From Geodermatophilus obscurus (GTDB lineage: Bacteria > Actinomycetota > Actinomycetes > Mycobacteriales > Geodermatophilaceae), in the NCBI RefSeq assembly GCF_900115395.1, contig NZ_FOWE01000003.1:1-64000 (forward strand): a DNA stretch of 64,000 nt, written 5' to 3'. Positions 55,901-64,000 of this stretch are shown piece by piece (the first letter of the stretch is position 1; the number at the start of each line of letters is the position of its first letter). The notes beneath the pieces were generated by a model that was given only the letters and a program-made list of their open reading frames with translations, was not told the origin of the DNA and did not search any database. Made by a program: the position numbers and the translations under genes.

Positions 55901-56435
55901 CGGCCCGGCCGGCGGCCAGCAGTGCGTCGCAGCGCCGCTCGCGGGCGCGCACGTGCAGCTCGGTGAGCCGGTGCCGGTCGGCCGCGCCCGGGCCGTCGCC
56001 CAGCTCGGGCAGCGGCTCGCCCCGCCACAGGTCCAGCGCCCGGTCGAGCGCCGCGACGGCCGCGGCCGGGTCGGTGTCGGCGGCGCGGTCGCCCTCCTCC
56101 ACCAGGCGGGCGAAGCGCAGGCTGTCGAGGTCGTCGGCGTCGACGGCGATGCGGTAGCCCGGCGCCCGGGTGAGCAGGACCGTCGCCGGCTCGCGCGGGC
56201 CGCGCTCGGGCTCGAGCACCCGCCGCAGGTGGGAGACGTAGGCCTGCAGGGTGCCGGTGACGGTGGGCGGGGGCTGCTCACCCCACAGCGCCTCGACGAT
56301 CCGGTCGACGGCGACCACGCGGCCGGCCTCGGCGAGCAGCAGGGCCAGCAGCGCGCGGGGCTTGGCGCCGCCGACGTCGACCGGCCGGCCACTGGGATCC
56401 GTGACCTCGAGGGGCCCGAGGACGCGGTACCGCAC
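52995..56435 (-). CDS. BTAD/AfsR-type regulator with ATPase and TPR region (second)
   Basis: 1146 residues. OmpR-type DNA-binding domain (VRYRVLGPLEVTDPSGRPVDVGGAKPRALLALLLAEAG...ALWGEQPPPTVTGTLQAYVSHLRRVL), BTAD domain (about 100-245), AAA ATPase with GEAGIGKT near residue 325 and Walker B ALVVLDDLQGAD, then TPR-like repeats. GTG at 56435. It is divergent from a BBE-type flavoprotein with 177 bases between, so it probably activates that gene. A second regulator of the same design lies at 22736-25942. Confidence 0.9.
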   Translation of the reverse strand: MRYRVLGPLEVTDPSGRPVDVGGAKPRALLALLLAEAGRVVAVDRIVEALWGEQPPPTVTGTLQAYVSHLRRVLEPERGPREPATVLLTRAPGYRIAVDADDLDSLRFARLVEEGDRAADTDPAAAVAALDRALDLWRGEPLPELGDGPGAADRHRLTELHVRARERRCDALLAAGRADAAVADLQRLVAEHPLRERLWARLVTALYSADRQADALDALRRCTELLRDELGIDPGPELRELERRVLRQDPALARRAPRPALTVVPPPSARPAPLTPPADDDTLVGRREELDRLRAAAEAAAAGRPAVVVLAGEAGIGKTRLAEAVAAMGRAAGWAVAESRCADDAGAPPLWPWTQAFEQLGQEPPAPVAEHGETDADAARFRLFQDLRSRLVAATAQRPALVVLDDLQGADATSVQLLALLARHLPRVPLLVVVTVRSVGEDLPEAVVDCLARLAREPAAVTLSLDGLAPEDVGSLLAAQLGRAGDPALAATVHDRTAGNPFFVVELTRWMRGARDLRLDRVPVPPSVVEVLRTRLARLPEGARPVLELAAVAGREVTLDLLRAAGEPAEAALAALDAATAAGLVAEGTAPWSWRFTHALVQEVLADDLPALRRARLHARLGEALQQRVTGGRADDSLVERLAHHFVEAAPITGAEPGLRWSTAAAEVARARLADGEAAAHTRRALRLLDPAAPDATRTRHDLLTALGNDLLRSGQRTEAHEVVGEALALARELGDRRCMLESAAVWGSVTLWNWRPHGVVDTEMVGLLEDLLDERDQIAPDATEAERDRLTARLLGTLGVELAFSEDLQRGVRYAERAVALARGAGDPELLGRVLNNYSLAVWGRPGAAELRLAATDEALALAGRGLPRRTEFYARLHRAAIRLHMTDRSGFEADLEAGRRLAFSLSGPEVRPHVLWQQAGAAWLAGDAARAEELTTEAHELYRRVTPHSRHAYAAHQFALRRADGRLPEAIGLLVETGDEGNPLLQLMAVLAAAESGDLAEARRLRARWGRTQIRDWASDVAVLLQAEAALHLGDEPEVTMATVALLPFRGRQAVLGTPAFSLGAYDEVLGRIAEAGGDTVAARDWWTGAREQGRRVGSPQQVALAEAHLARVPAEEARRPRRRRPPPAAPRAAAPAPVEERPA

Positions 56436-56612
56436 GGCGGGGGAGTCTCCCAGGTCCGGCGGCGGATGGGGAGGGGTCCGCGCGCGGCGGCCGGACCGCG
56501 TCCTGACCATGCGGAACGCACAAGTCCTCTCCAAGTGACCGCCAAGACGGCGCCGCGAGGGTCTGCGCCGTCCCGATCAGCGCAGCCACCCCCGATGCCG
56601 AGGAACGCCGTC

Positions 56613-58022
56613 ATGACCCTCACCGAGGTCACCCCCGCTCCGCCCACCCTGCTCGACGTCGACGACCTGCGCCTGGAGGTCCGCGGCCCCGTCCTCGCCG
56701 CCGGTGACGACGGCCTGGCCGCCGAGGTCGCCACCTGGAACACCGCGGTCACCCACACGCCCGCCGTCGCGGTCGGCGCGGTCTGCGCGGCCGACGTCGT
56801 CGCCGCCGTCCGCTTCGCCACCGCCCACGGCCTGCCGGTCGCCGTCCAGGCCACCGGCCACGGCCCGGTGCGCAACGCCGACGGCGCGGTGCTGGTGACG
56901 ACGTCGCGGATGCAGGGCGTCCGGATCGACCCCGAGCGGCGGACGGCGCGGGTGGAGGCCGGCGTGAAGTGGCAGACGGTCCTCGCGGCGGCCGCCGGGC
57001 ACGGGCTGGTCGGGCTCTGCGGCTCGTCGTCCGACGTCGGCGTGGTCGGCTACACCCTCGGCGGGGGCGTGGGCCCCCTCGGCCGCCGCTTCGGCTTCGC
57101 CGCCGACTCCGTGCTCTCCTTCGAGATCGTCACCGCCGACGGCGGGCTGCGCACCGTGACCGCCGACTCCGACCCCGAGCTGTTCTGGGCCGTCCGCGGC
57201 GGGAAGGGCAACCTCGGCATCGTCACCGCCCTGGAGTTCCGGCTGCACGCCGTGCCCGCGCTGGTGGGCGGCGGCTTCTTCTTCGCCGGGCGGGACGCCG
57301 CCGCGGTGCTGCACGCCTTCCGCGAGTGGGCGCCGACCCTGCCGGAGGAGGCCAGCACGTCGGTGGCCGTGCTGCGGCTGCCGCCGCTGGAGGAGCTCCC
57401 CCCGCCGCTGCGCGGGCAGACCGTGGTGCACCTGCGCTTCCTCTACGCCGGCGACGACCCCGAGGCCGGCGCCGCGCTGGTGGCGCCGGTGCAGGCCGCC
57501 GGTGAGGTGCTGCTCGGCGGCGTCGGGCCGATGCCGCCGACCGCCCTCGACGCGGTGCACATGGACCCGACCGACCCGATGCCCAGCTGGGAGAAGGGCG
57601 TCCTGCTCGACGACCTGACCGCGGAGACCGTCGACGCGCTGCTCGCCGCCGCCGGGCCCGGGGTCGAGGTGCCGCTGGTGATGGTCGAGGTCCGTCAGCT
57701 CGGCGGGGCGATGGGCCGGCCGGCGCCGGTACCCAACGCCGTGACCGGGCGCTCCGCCCCCTGGTCGCTGTTCGTGCTCGGCCCGATGGTGCCGGGCCTG
57801 ACCGAGGTGGTGCCGCAGGTCGGCCGCGGCGTGCTCGCCGCCCTGGCGCCGTGGACGACGCCCGGTGCGCTGGTCAACTTCCTCGGCGACGTCAGCGACC
57901 CCGACGAGGTGCTGGCGGCCTGGGAGCCGGAGGCGCGGGAGCGGCTGCTCGCCGTCAAGCGCGCCGTCGACCCCGGCGACGTCTTCTCCGGCGGTCACGC
58001 CTTTCGGTCCTCCGGTGCCTGA
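56613..58022 (+). CDS. FAD-linked oxidase, BBE type
   Basis: 469 residues from ATG with gaggaa ribosome-binding site; an in-frame ATG 18 bases upstream is possible. FAD-binding type 4 domain (AVQATGHGPVRNADGAVLVTTSRM; GLCGSSSDVGVVGYTLGGGVGPLGRRFGFAADSV) and a C-terminal berberine-bridge motif (VDPGDVFSGGHAF). The His after GHG that usually carries FAD (GGHxx) is replaced by GHGPV, so the flavin link may be monocovalent or absent. Divergent from the BTAD regulator that likely controls it. Substrate unknown, often sugars or aromatic metabolites. Confidence 0.9.
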   Translation: MTLTEVTPAPPTLLDVDDLRLEVRGPVLAAGDDGLAAEVATWNTAVTHTPAVAVGAVCAADVVAAVRFATAHGLPVAVQATGHGPVRNADGAVLVTTSRMQGVRIDPERRTARVEAGVKWQTVLAAAAGHGLVGLCGSSSDVGVVGYTLGGGVGPLGRRFGFAADSVLSFEIVTADGGLRTVTADSDPELFWAVRGGKGNLGIVTALEFRLHAVPALVGGGFFFAGRDAAAVLHAFREWAPTLPEEASTSVAVLRLPPLEELPPPLRGQTVVHLRFLYAGDDPEAGAALVAPVQAAGEVLLGGVGPMPPTALDAVHMDPTDPMPSWEKGVLLDDLTAETVDALLAAAGPGVEVPLVMVEVRQLGGAMGRPAPVPNAVTGRSAPWSLFVLGPMVPGLTEVVPQVGRGVLAALAPWTTPGALVNFLGDVSDPDEVLAAWEPEARERLLAVKRAVDPGDVFSGGHAFRSSGA

Positions 58023-58133
58023 GCGTCGCCGGGAGCGGCTGCCGCGCTCGCTGCGCCGCCGCTCGGGCACCCGTCCGGCCGTGCCCCCGCCGGGCTGGAC
58101 CCCGTCCTCCTGAGGTGCGCACCCGGGGGCGCG

Positions 58134-58221
58134 GCACGATCAGGTGACCTGATCGTGCCGCGTCCTGGCTCACCGTCGGCGGTGAGCCAGGACGCGCGGC
58201 CGTGAGCCCACCTGATCGTGC
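58134..58221. repeat. Composite intergenic repeat, copy 3
   Basis: gcacgatcagg-tga-cctgatcgtgc (58134-58158), then gcgtcctggctcaccg (58160-58175) with its exact complement at 58180-58195 around a tcgg loop, then an extra half-site cctgatcgtgc (58211-58221). It has the same modules as 31394-31475 in the opposite order. Lies between convergent genes. Confidence 0.92.
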
Positions 58222-58240
58222 ACCGCGGGGCGCGGGCCCC

Positions 58241-59905
58241 TCAGTCGGGCAGCAGGACGCCGGGGTTGCAGACGCCCCGCGGGTCCAGCCGCTGCTTGAC
58301 CGCCCGCAGCACCTCGACGCCGAGCGGGCCGACCTCGCGCTCCAGCCACGGGCGGTGGTCGGCCCCGACGGCGTGGTGGTGGGTGAGCGTGCCGCCGGCG
58401 GCGAGCAGTGCGTCGGTGGCCGCGCGCTTCGCGGTCAGCCACTGCTGCAGCGGCAGGTCGTCGTCGCGGTCGGCGAGCACGGTGACGTAGAGGGAGGCGC
58501 CGGTGGCGTAGCCGTGCGAGACGTGGCTCATCACCAGCGGCTGCTTGCCGGGCGCGCCGAGCGACTCGCACAGCGCCCGGCGGACGGCGTCGTACACGGT
58601 GGGCAGCGCGGTCCAGGTGGCCGCCGTCTCCAGCGTCTCCACCAGCAGGCCGGCGTCGAGGAGGCGGTCGCGCAGGTAGGGCGCGGCGTACCGGTGCCGC
58701 CGCCACGACTCGCCCACCTGCCGGCCCAGCCGCACGGCGCCGTGCTCGCGCAGCACCGGCACCGCGGCGTCGCGGCGGGCCCGCACGAGCGGCGCCAGGC
58801 CCTCCCAGCCGACGACGAGCAGGCAGCCCCCGCCCCGCCCCCGCGCGCGCAGCGCGCCGCGCAGCAGCCGCGCCCCGGTGCCGGTGGCGCTGAGGAGGTT
58901 GGCGCGGGTCTCGTCGGGATCGGACAGCCGGACGACGTCGGGGAGCAGGTCGTGGCGCGCCAGCCGCTGCAGCCCGGCCAGCCCCTCGGCCCAGGTGCGG
59001 AACGACCAGCCCTCGTAGGCGGTGGCCTGCGGCAGCGGCCGCACCCGCAGCCGCACTTCGGTGATCACCCCGAGCGTGCCCTCCGAGCCCAGGGCGAGGC
59101 CGAGCAGGTCCGGCCCGGCCGCCGACGCCGGCGGGGAGCTGAGCTCGAGCACGCCCGACGGCGTGGCCAGCGTCAGCCCGGCCACCAGGTCGTCGAAGCG
59201 GCCCACCCCGGTGGACGCCTGCCCGGCCGAGCGGGTGGCCGCGTAGCCGCCGACGGTGGCGAACTCCCAGCTCTGCGGCAGGTGCCCGAGGGTCAGGCCC
59301 CGCCCGGCCAGCGCCGCCTCCAGCGCCGGACCGCGCACCCCGGCGCCCGCGGTGACCAGCGAGGACGCCACGTCGACGTCGGCCACCGAGGCCATCCGGG
59401 ACAGGTCCACCGCCAGCGACGGCCGGTCGTCGGGGTCGACGCCGGACAGCCCGCCGACGACGCTCGTCCCGCCGCCGAACGGCACGACGACGACGCCGCG
59501 CTCGGCGCAGAGCGCCAGCAGCGCCGCCGTCTCGCCGGTGCCGGCGGGCCAGGCGACGGCGTCCGGCGCGTCGGAGGCGTCCCCGCCCCGCCGCCGCAGC
59601 AGGTCGAGGTAGCTCTTGCCCCCGGCCCGGCGCAGCCGCGACGCGCGGTCGGTGCGCACGTGCTCCTCGCCGAGCAGCGCGGCCAGCTCGGTGCGGACGT
59701 CGTCGGGCAGCCGGGAGGGCGCCAGGCGGATGTCGTCGACGGCGACCGGCGGCGTGGCCCGCGGGGTCCAGCCGAGCTGCTCGGTCAGGTGCCGGCGGGC
59801 GGCCCTCGGCAGCACGGCGCCGGGGTCGGTCGCGCCCTGCCCGGGAGCGGCGGGGGGAGCGCCGGGCCCCCACCCCTGGACGGTCAGTTCCGGCTGCTCG
59901 GGCAC
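58241..59905 (-). CDS. FAD-binding oxidase, alkyl-DHAP synthase-like
   Basis: 554 residues from GTG at 59905. FAD-binding type 4 domain (VVVVPFGGGTSVVGGLSGVDPDDRPSLAVDLSRM; GHLPQSWEFATVGGYAATRSAGQ; ALGSEGTLGVITEVRLRVRP) and an oxidase C-terminal domain ending GTLTHHHAVGADHRPWLEREVG...LDPRGVCNPGVLLPD. The THHHAVG motif is typical of the alkyldihydroxyacetonephosphate synthase branch, used in ether lipid formation, but bacterial members may oxidise other hydroxy acids. It is divergent from glpD with only 15 bases between. Confidence 0.88.
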   Translation of the reverse strand: MPEQPELTVQGWGPGAPPAAPGQGATDPGAVLPRAARRHLTEQLGWTPRATPPVAVDDIRLAPSRLPDDVRTELAALLGEEHVRTDRASRLRRAGGKSYLDLLRRRGGDASDAPDAVAWPAGTGETAALLALCAERGVVVVPFGGGTSVVGGLSGVDPDDRPSLAVDLSRMASVADVDVASSLVTAGAGVRGPALEAALAGRGLTLGHLPQSWEFATVGGYAATRSAGQASTGVGRFDDLVAGLTLATPSGVLELSSPPASAAGPDLLGLALGSEGTLGVITEVRLRVRPLPQATAYEGWSFRTWAEGLAGLQRLARHDLLPDVVRLSDPDETRANLLSATGTGARLLRGALRARGRGGGCLLVVGWEGLAPLVRARRDAAVPVLREHGAVRLGRQVGESWRRHRYAAPYLRDRLLDAGLLVETLETAATWTALPTVYDAVRRALCESLGAPGKQPLVMSHVSHGYATGASLYVTVLADRDDDLPLQQWLTAKRAATDALLAAGGTLTHHHAVGADHRPWLEREVGPLGVEVLRAVKQRLDPRGVCNPGVLLPD

Positions 59906-59908
59906 GGC

Positions 59909-59914
59909 TACAGT
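59909..59914 (+). promoter_or_regulatory. -10 hexamer TACAGT for glpD
   Basis: TACAGT is six bases before the glpD GTG at 59921; no ribosome-binding site exists in the 15-base gap. This indicates a leaderless transcript whose -35 region is inside the start of the divergent gene. Confidence 0.55.
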
Positions 59915-59920
59915 CTGCCG

Positions 59921-61441
59921 GTGCCCGGCCCCGTCCCCGGCGACCCCGACCTCACCCCGGCCCGCCGCGCGGCCGACGTCGAGGCGCTGACCGGCGGGGA
60001 CGTCGACGTCGTGGTGGTCGGCGGGGGTGTGACCGGGGCCGGTGTCGCGCTGGACGCCGCGGCGCGCGGCCTGTCGGTGACGCTGCTGGAGCGGGCCGAC
60101 CTCGCCGCGGGCACCAGTCGCTGGTCGAGCAAGCTGGTGCACGGCGGGCTGCGCTACCTCGCCCACGGCGAGGTCGGCTTGGCGCGGGAGAGCGCCCGCG
60201 AGCGCGCCGTCCTCGTGCGGACCACCGCGCCGCACCTGGTGCGGCCGCTGCCCTTCTTCGTGCCCGACGCCGCCGGGCGGGACGTCAGCGCGGTCGGGGC
60301 GCTGGGCGGGCGGCTCGGCGACGCGGTGCGGCGGTCGGTGCGCGGCGGGCGCGGGTCGCTGCCGGGCACCCGCCGGGTCGGCGCCGCCGAGGCCTCGCGG
60401 CTGGTGCCGGCGCTGACCCCCGGACGCGGCGGCGCGCTGTTCTGGGACGGGCAGCTCACCGACGACGCCCGGCTGGTGGTCGCGCTGGCCCGCACGGCCG
60501 CCGCGTACGGGGCACGGGTGCTGACCGGGGCGCGGGTGGTCGCCGTGGACGGCGCGGAGGTGCACGCGGAGGTCGACGGGGCGCCGGTGGTCGTGCGGGC
60601 CGGTGCCGTCGTCAACGCCACCGGCGTGTGGGCGCAGCGGCTGGCCCCCGGCATCCGGCTGGCGCCGTCCCGCGGCTCGCACCTCGTCGTCCGCGCCGAC
60701 CGCCTCGGCGACCCGGCCGCCGCGCTCACCGTGCCGCTGCCCGGCTCGCGGTCGCGCTACGTCTTCGCGCTGCCGCAGCCGGGCGGACCGGTGTACCTGG
60801 GCATCACCGACGAGCCGGTCGACGGCCCGGTCCCCGACGGGGATCCGGTGCCGTCGGACGCCGAGGTGGCGCAGCTGCTCGGCACGGTGAACCGGGTGCT
60901 GGCCGCCCCGCTGACCCGCGAGGACGTCGTCGGCTCCTACGCGGGGCTGCGGCCGCTGGTGCTGCCGGAGTCGGCCGGGACCGGGCCCGGCGACGCGACC
61001 GCCGACCTCTCGCGCAGGCACCTGCTGCGGTGGGACGGACCGGTCCTGTCCGTCGTCGGCGGCAAGCTCACCACCTACCGGGCGATCGCGGAGGAGACCG
61101 TCGACGCCGTCGTGGCGCGGCTGGGCCGGGGCGCCCGGCGCTCGCCCACCGCGTCGCTGCCGCTGGTCGGCGCGGCGTCGCCGGACGTGCTGGCCCGGGT
61201 GACCGCGCCCGCCCGGCTGGTCGCCCGGTACGGCACGGAGGCGCCACGGGTGGCCGCGCTGGGCGCCGGGATGGTGGTGGCGGGCCGGCCGGAGACGGTG
61301 GGGGAGCTTCGCTTCGGTGCGCTGGCCGAGGGGGCGCGCACCGTCGCCGACCTGCTCGACCGGCGGGTGCGGCTGGGGCTGGTCCCCGCCGACCGCGCCG
61401 CCGCCGTCACCGCCGCGGAGGCCGCGCTCGGCGCCGGGTGA
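59921..61441 (+). CDS. glpD: Glycerol-3-phosphate dehydrogenase (FAD)
   Basis: 506 residues from GTG. FAD motif VVVGGGVTGAG (31-41), WSSKLVHGGLRYLAHGEVGLARES, SYAGLRPLV and VVGGKLTTYRAIAEE are diagnostic of GlpD. The C-terminal DAO-associated domain is compact. It oxidises sn-glycerol-3-phosphate to DHAP at the membrane and reduces quinone. Divergent from an AGPS-like gene that uses DHAP derivatives in the eukaryotic pathway. No glycerol kinase gene is visible. Confidence 0.95.
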   Translation: MPGPVPGDPDLTPARRAADVEALTGGDVDVVVVGGGVTGAGVALDAAARGLSVTLLERADLAAGTSRWSSKLVHGGLRYLAHGEVGLARESARERAVLVRTTAPHLVRPLPFFVPDAAGRDVSAVGALGGRLGDAVRRSVRGGRGSLPGTRRVGAAEASRLVPALTPGRGGALFWDGQLTDDARLVVALARTAAAYGARVLTGARVVAVDGAEVHAEVDGAPVVVRAGAVVNATGVWAQRLAPGIRLAPSRGSHLVVRADRLGDPAAALTVPLPGSRSRYVFALPQPGGPVYLGITDEPVDGPVPDGDPVPSDAEVAQLLGTVNRVLAAPLTREDVVGSYAGLRPLVLPESAGTGPGDATADLSRRHLLRWDGPVLSVVGGKLTTYRAIAEETVDAVVARLGRGARRSPTASLPLVGAASPDVLARVTAPARLVARYGTEAPRVAALGAGMVVAGRPETVGELRFGALAEGARTVADLLDRRVRLGLVPADRAAAVTAAEAALGAG

Positions 61442-61450
61442 CCCGCGCGA

Positions 61451-62446
61451 TCAGAGCGGGGTCGACCAGGTGGACAGCGCGCCCGCGGGCCGGAAGCCGA
61501 GCGCCTCGTTGACCGCGACCATCGGCCGGTTGCCGTCGGAGTTGTAGGTGCTGATCCGCCGGACGCGCGGCATCGTCGCGGCGAGCTCGCGCAGGACCGC
61601 GACCTTCACGCGGGCGCCCAGGCGGTGCCCGCGGTGCCCGTCCAGCACCAGGGTGCCGCTCTGCCGCGCGTGCTCGGGCCGGGCCACCGGCACGTGCAGG
61701 TCGGTGAAGGCGACCAGCCGCCCGTCCCGGACCGCGCCGGCCGACAGCACGGTCCGGCCACGGGCCAGGGCCAGGGCCTCCTGCTCGCGCACCCGTGCGC
61801 CGTCCCAGACCTCCGCGCCGACCGGCACGTCGCCACTGGGCGCGTCGGTCGACATCTGCGTGCTCAGCAGCGCCCGGTCCGCGAGGAGCGCGTCGGGGAC
61901 CCGGTCGCGCCACGTCACCACCTCGTACCCCGCGCTCGCGGCGGTCGCCTCGGCCTCCAGCGCCGACAGCCGCGCCTCGTCCACCGGCAGCAGCAGGTCG
62001 CGGCGGGTCTCGCGCATGCCGCACGTCCACCCGTGCGCCCGGGCGAAGGCGCAGCCGGGTGTGTCCGGTCCCGCCTCGAGCACCTCGGTGACCAGCGAGG
62101 TGCGCCCGGCGGCCCGCGCCAGCCGCACGCCCTCCTCCAGCAGCGCGGTGCCGGTGCCGCGACGGCGGGCGTCGGGGTGCACGGCCACGTCGAGGTGGGC
62201 GACCGAGGTGTTGTCCCGGACCGGGAGCAGCAGGCGCAGGGCCCCGACGACGGCGCCGCCGGTCACCGCGGCCCGGTGGGTGCCCCGCCGCGAGCTGCCC
62301 CGGGCGGCCAGCTGACGGGCCAGGCCGACGTGCTCGGAGGCCGGCTGCGGCTCCTCGTCGGGGCGGTCGGCGCGCTCGGTGGCCGCCCACACGTGGCACC
62401 AGGCGGCGAACAGCCCGTCGTCCGGGCCCGTCTCCACGATCTGCAC
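61451..62446 (-). CDS. GNAT N-acetyltransferase, tandem domains
   Basis: 331 residues. Two GNAT domains: the first has VHPDARRRGTGTALLEEGVRLA and the second LDGHRGHRLGARVKVAVLRELAAT followed by ISTYNSDGNRPMVAVNEALGFRPAG. Tandem GNATs of this kind (mycothiol synthase-like layout) acetylate small molecules or peptides; the substrate is not known, and key mycothiol-synthase motifs are not obvious. GTG start. Convergent with glpD. Confidence 0.9.
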   Translation of the reverse strand: MQIVETGPDDGLFAAWCHVWAATERADRPDEEPQPASEHVGLARQLAARGSSRRGTHRAAVTGGAVVGALRLLLPVRDNTSVAHLDVAVHPDARRRGTGTALLEEGVRLARAAGRTSLVTEVLEAGPDTPGCAFARAHGWTCGMRETRRDLLLPVDEARLSALEAEATAASAGYEVVTWRDRVPDALLADRALLSTQMSTDAPSGDVPVGAEVWDGARVREQEALALARGRTVLSAGAVRDGRLVAFTDLHVPVARPEHARQSGTLVLDGHRGHRLGARVKVAVLRELAATMPRVRRISTYNSDGNRPMVAVNEALGFRPAGALSTWSTPL

Positions 62447-62579
62447 GCTCCCGTCCTACGCGGCGGCGCAACGGGTTTCCCCTGGCGGCGGGGTCGCGGC
62501 CGGGGACGGCGGGCGGTAGGACGGGCGCGGACGAGACCGGCCCGGACGAGGCCGGCCCTGACGACAGCGAGGCCCCGAC

Positions 62580-64000
62580 GTGACCGCCCCCACCCTCGAC
62601 GTCGACCCCTGGACGGTCTGCGAGCGGCATGTGGACCCCGCGACCCTGCCCGTCGCGGAGTCGCTGTTCGCCCTGTCCAACGGCTTCCTCGGCGTCCGCG
62701 GCACGCTCGACGAGGTCGAGCCGTTCGGCATGCGCGGCACCTACCTGTCCGGCGTCTTCGAGACCCACCCGCTGTCCTACCCGGAGGACAGCTTCGGCCA
62801 GCCCCAGGAGGGGCAGGCGCTGCTCACCGTCGCCGACGGCACGCCGCTGCGGCTGCTCGTCGACGGGGTGCCGCTGGACGTGCGCGAGGCCCGGCCGGAG
62901 GTGCACGAGCGCACGCTGGACCTGCGGGCCGGGACGCTCGACCGCCGGGTCCGGTGGCGGACGCCGTCGGGGACGTCGGTCGAGCTGACCTCCCGGCGGC
63001 TGGTGTCGCTGGTGGAGCGGTCGGTGCTCGCGGTGTGGTTCCAGGTGCGCGCCCTGGACGGGCCCGCGCACGTCCTCGTGCGGTCCGAGCTCGCCGCCGG
63101 GGCCGTGACGCCGACGGGCATCGACAACGACGACCCGCGGGTCGCCGAGGCCCTGGACGGCGCCTTCGAGCCGCACGCGCAGATCGGCTCGGCGGCCGGC
63201 GGCGCCCTGGTCGAGCGGACCCGCCGGTCGGGCATCACGGTCGCCGCCGCGGTCGCCCACCGGGTCGAGGGCGGGCGCACGCGCACCGACGTCGACGAGC
63301 AGCACGTCACCACCACCGTCGCCGCCGACCTGCAGCCGGGCGGGGCGCTCACCGTCGTCAAGGTCGTCGGGTACAGCTGGTCGCTCGACGCCGGGTCGGA
63401 CTCCGTCCTCGGCCAGGCGTCGGCGGCCGTGGACTCAGCGCTCGACCTCGGCTGGGAGGGGCTGCTCGACCGGCAGCGCGCCGCGCTCGACGAGCTGTGG
63501 GCCACCGGCGACGTCGAGGTCGACGGCGACCCGCAGCTGCAGCAGGCGCTGCGCTACAGCGTCTTCCAGCTGGTCTGCTCGGCCGCGTGCACCTCCGGGG
63601 CGGCCGTCGGCGCCAAGGGCCTGACCGGCATCGGGTACAGCGGCCACACCTTCTGGGACGTCGAGGGTTTCGTGCTGCCCGCCCTCACCCTGCTGCGGCC
63701 GGACGCGGCGGCCCGGCTGCTGCGGTGGCGGGCCTCCACGCTCGACGTCTCCCGCGAGCGCGCCCGGACGCTGGGGCGGGCGGGCGCGGCCTTCGCGTGG
63801 CGGACCATCGACGGGCGGGAGACCTCCGCCTACTGGCCGGCCAGCACCGCGGCCGTGCACGTCAACGCCGACGTCGCCCGGGCGTTCTGGCTGTACGCCA
63901 ACGCCACGGGGGAGGACCTCGACACCGTCGGGGGCCTGGAGGTGCTGGTGGAGACGGCACGGCTGTGGGCGTCCCTGGGCCACCATGACGCCGCCGGCGC
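62580..64000 (+). CDS. Glycoside hydrolase family 65 protein (5' part)
   Basis: Open from GTG at 62580 to the window end (473 codons), so incomplete. N-terminal beta-sandwich domain (SLFALSNGFLGVRGTLDE, MRGTYLSGVFETHPL) and the start of the (alpha/alpha)6 catalytic domain with GAKGLTGIGYSGHTFWDVEGFVLPALTLL, the GH65 hallmark (GxGYxGHxFWDxE). The family includes trehalose, maltose and kojibiose phosphorylases that make beta-glucose 1-phosphate. The catalytic Glu and phosphate site lie further on. Divergent from the GNAT gene. Confidence 0.92.
   Translation, partial: MTAPTLDVDPWTVCERHVDPATLPVAESLFALSNGFLGVRGTLDEVEPFGMRGTYLSGVFETHPLSYPEDSFGQPQEGQALLTVADGTPLRLLVDGVPLDVREARPEVHERTLDLRAGTLDRRVRWRTPSGTSVELTSRRLVSLVERSVLAVWFQVRALDGPAHVLVRSELAAGAVTPTGIDNDDPRVAEALDGAFEPHAQIGSAAGGALVERTRRSGITVAAAVAHRVEGGRTRTDVDEQHVTTTVAADLQPGGALTVVKVVGYSWSLDAGSDSVLGQASAAVDSALDLGWEGLLDRQRAALDELWATGDVEVDGDPQLQQALRYSVFQLVCSAACTSGAAVGAKGLTGIGYSGHTFWDVEGFVLPALTLLRPDAAARLLRWRASTLDVSRERARTLGRAGAAFAWRTIDGRETSAYWPASTAAVHVNADVARAFWLYANATGEDLDTVGGLEVLVETARLWASLGHHDAAG

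Noticed and set aside
53334-56612. A plus-strand frame extending the BBE flavoprotein upstream by about 1090 codons
   Set aside because: It is antisense to the BTAD regulator; the good ribosome-binding site and the conserved N-terminus place the start at 56613.

Overview
The window is a chromosomal segment of a very high-GC actinobacterium. The extreme third-position G/C, the many GTG starts, the 23S-5S end of an rRNA operon, and genes such as a SigK/RskA-type pair, an EgtE-like lyase, actinobacterial BTAD-ATPase-TPR regulators and a DUF309 protein fit the order Geodermatophilales (Blastococcus, Geodermatophilus, Modestobacter type). That placement is inference from gene content and style, not a database match. 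No phage, transposase, CRISPR array or tRNA was found; it reads as ordinary core/accessory chromosome.

Layout. 1-633: 3' end of 23S rRNA, spacer, 5S rRNA and a strong terminator. 693-2746: a YtrA-type GntR regulator with an ABC exporter, and a palindromic operator. 2792-3931: epoxide hydrolase. 3989-17478: a purine/urea nitrogen-salvage block: urease ureABCFGD, allantoinase, allantoicase, an Imm-5-like protein, a three-subunit xanthine dehydrogenase, and an 8-oxoguanine/guanine-type deaminase. The steps from urate to allantoin are not in the window. 17535-21641: a minus-strand operon of DUF4397 surface protein, class E/F-like sortase, SigK-type ECF sigma, RskA-type anti-sigma and EgtE-like lyase. 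21753-25942: DUF309, SRPBCC, and the first large BTAD regulator. 25981-31390: CPBP protease, cupin-like protein, malic enzyme, Fpg/Nei glycosylase, metallo-beta-lactamase-fold hydrolase, small zinc ribbon. 31484-34925: Rieske protein, and DUF485 plus acetate symporter. 35134-37983: Mn catalase, soluble histidine kinase and divergent response regulator. 38107-40563: paired bacterial PH-domain membrane proteins and a rhodanese sharing a perfect inverted repeat. 40568-47797: GH6 cellulase, acyl-CoA ligase, a sigma-like protein fused to a membrane-anchored ectodomain, AlkD-like HEAT protein, cytochrome P450, SEC-C protein. 47953-58022: M20 peptidase, MFS exporter, arginine deiminase, SDR, the second BTAD regulator and a divergent BBE-type flavoprotein. 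58241-64000: AGPS-like flavoprotein, GlpD, tandem GNAT, and a GH65 glycoside phosphorylase cut by the window end.

Working together. Xanthine dehydrogenase, allantoinase, allantoicase and urease would turn purines into ammonia if uricase and the HIU/OHCU enzymes are supplied from elsewhere. The SigK-type operon probably joins envelope anchoring with redox/thiol chemistry. Acetate uptake, malic enzyme, GlpD and AGPS-like enzymes serve C2/C3 metabolism.

Non-coding structure is rich: three kinds of intergenic palindromic repeat, a 19-bp perfect inverted repeat between divergent genes, a GGGGCC tandem run, and many starts with a -10-like hexamer 6-8 bases upstream and no ribosome-binding site, suggesting widespread leaderless transcription.
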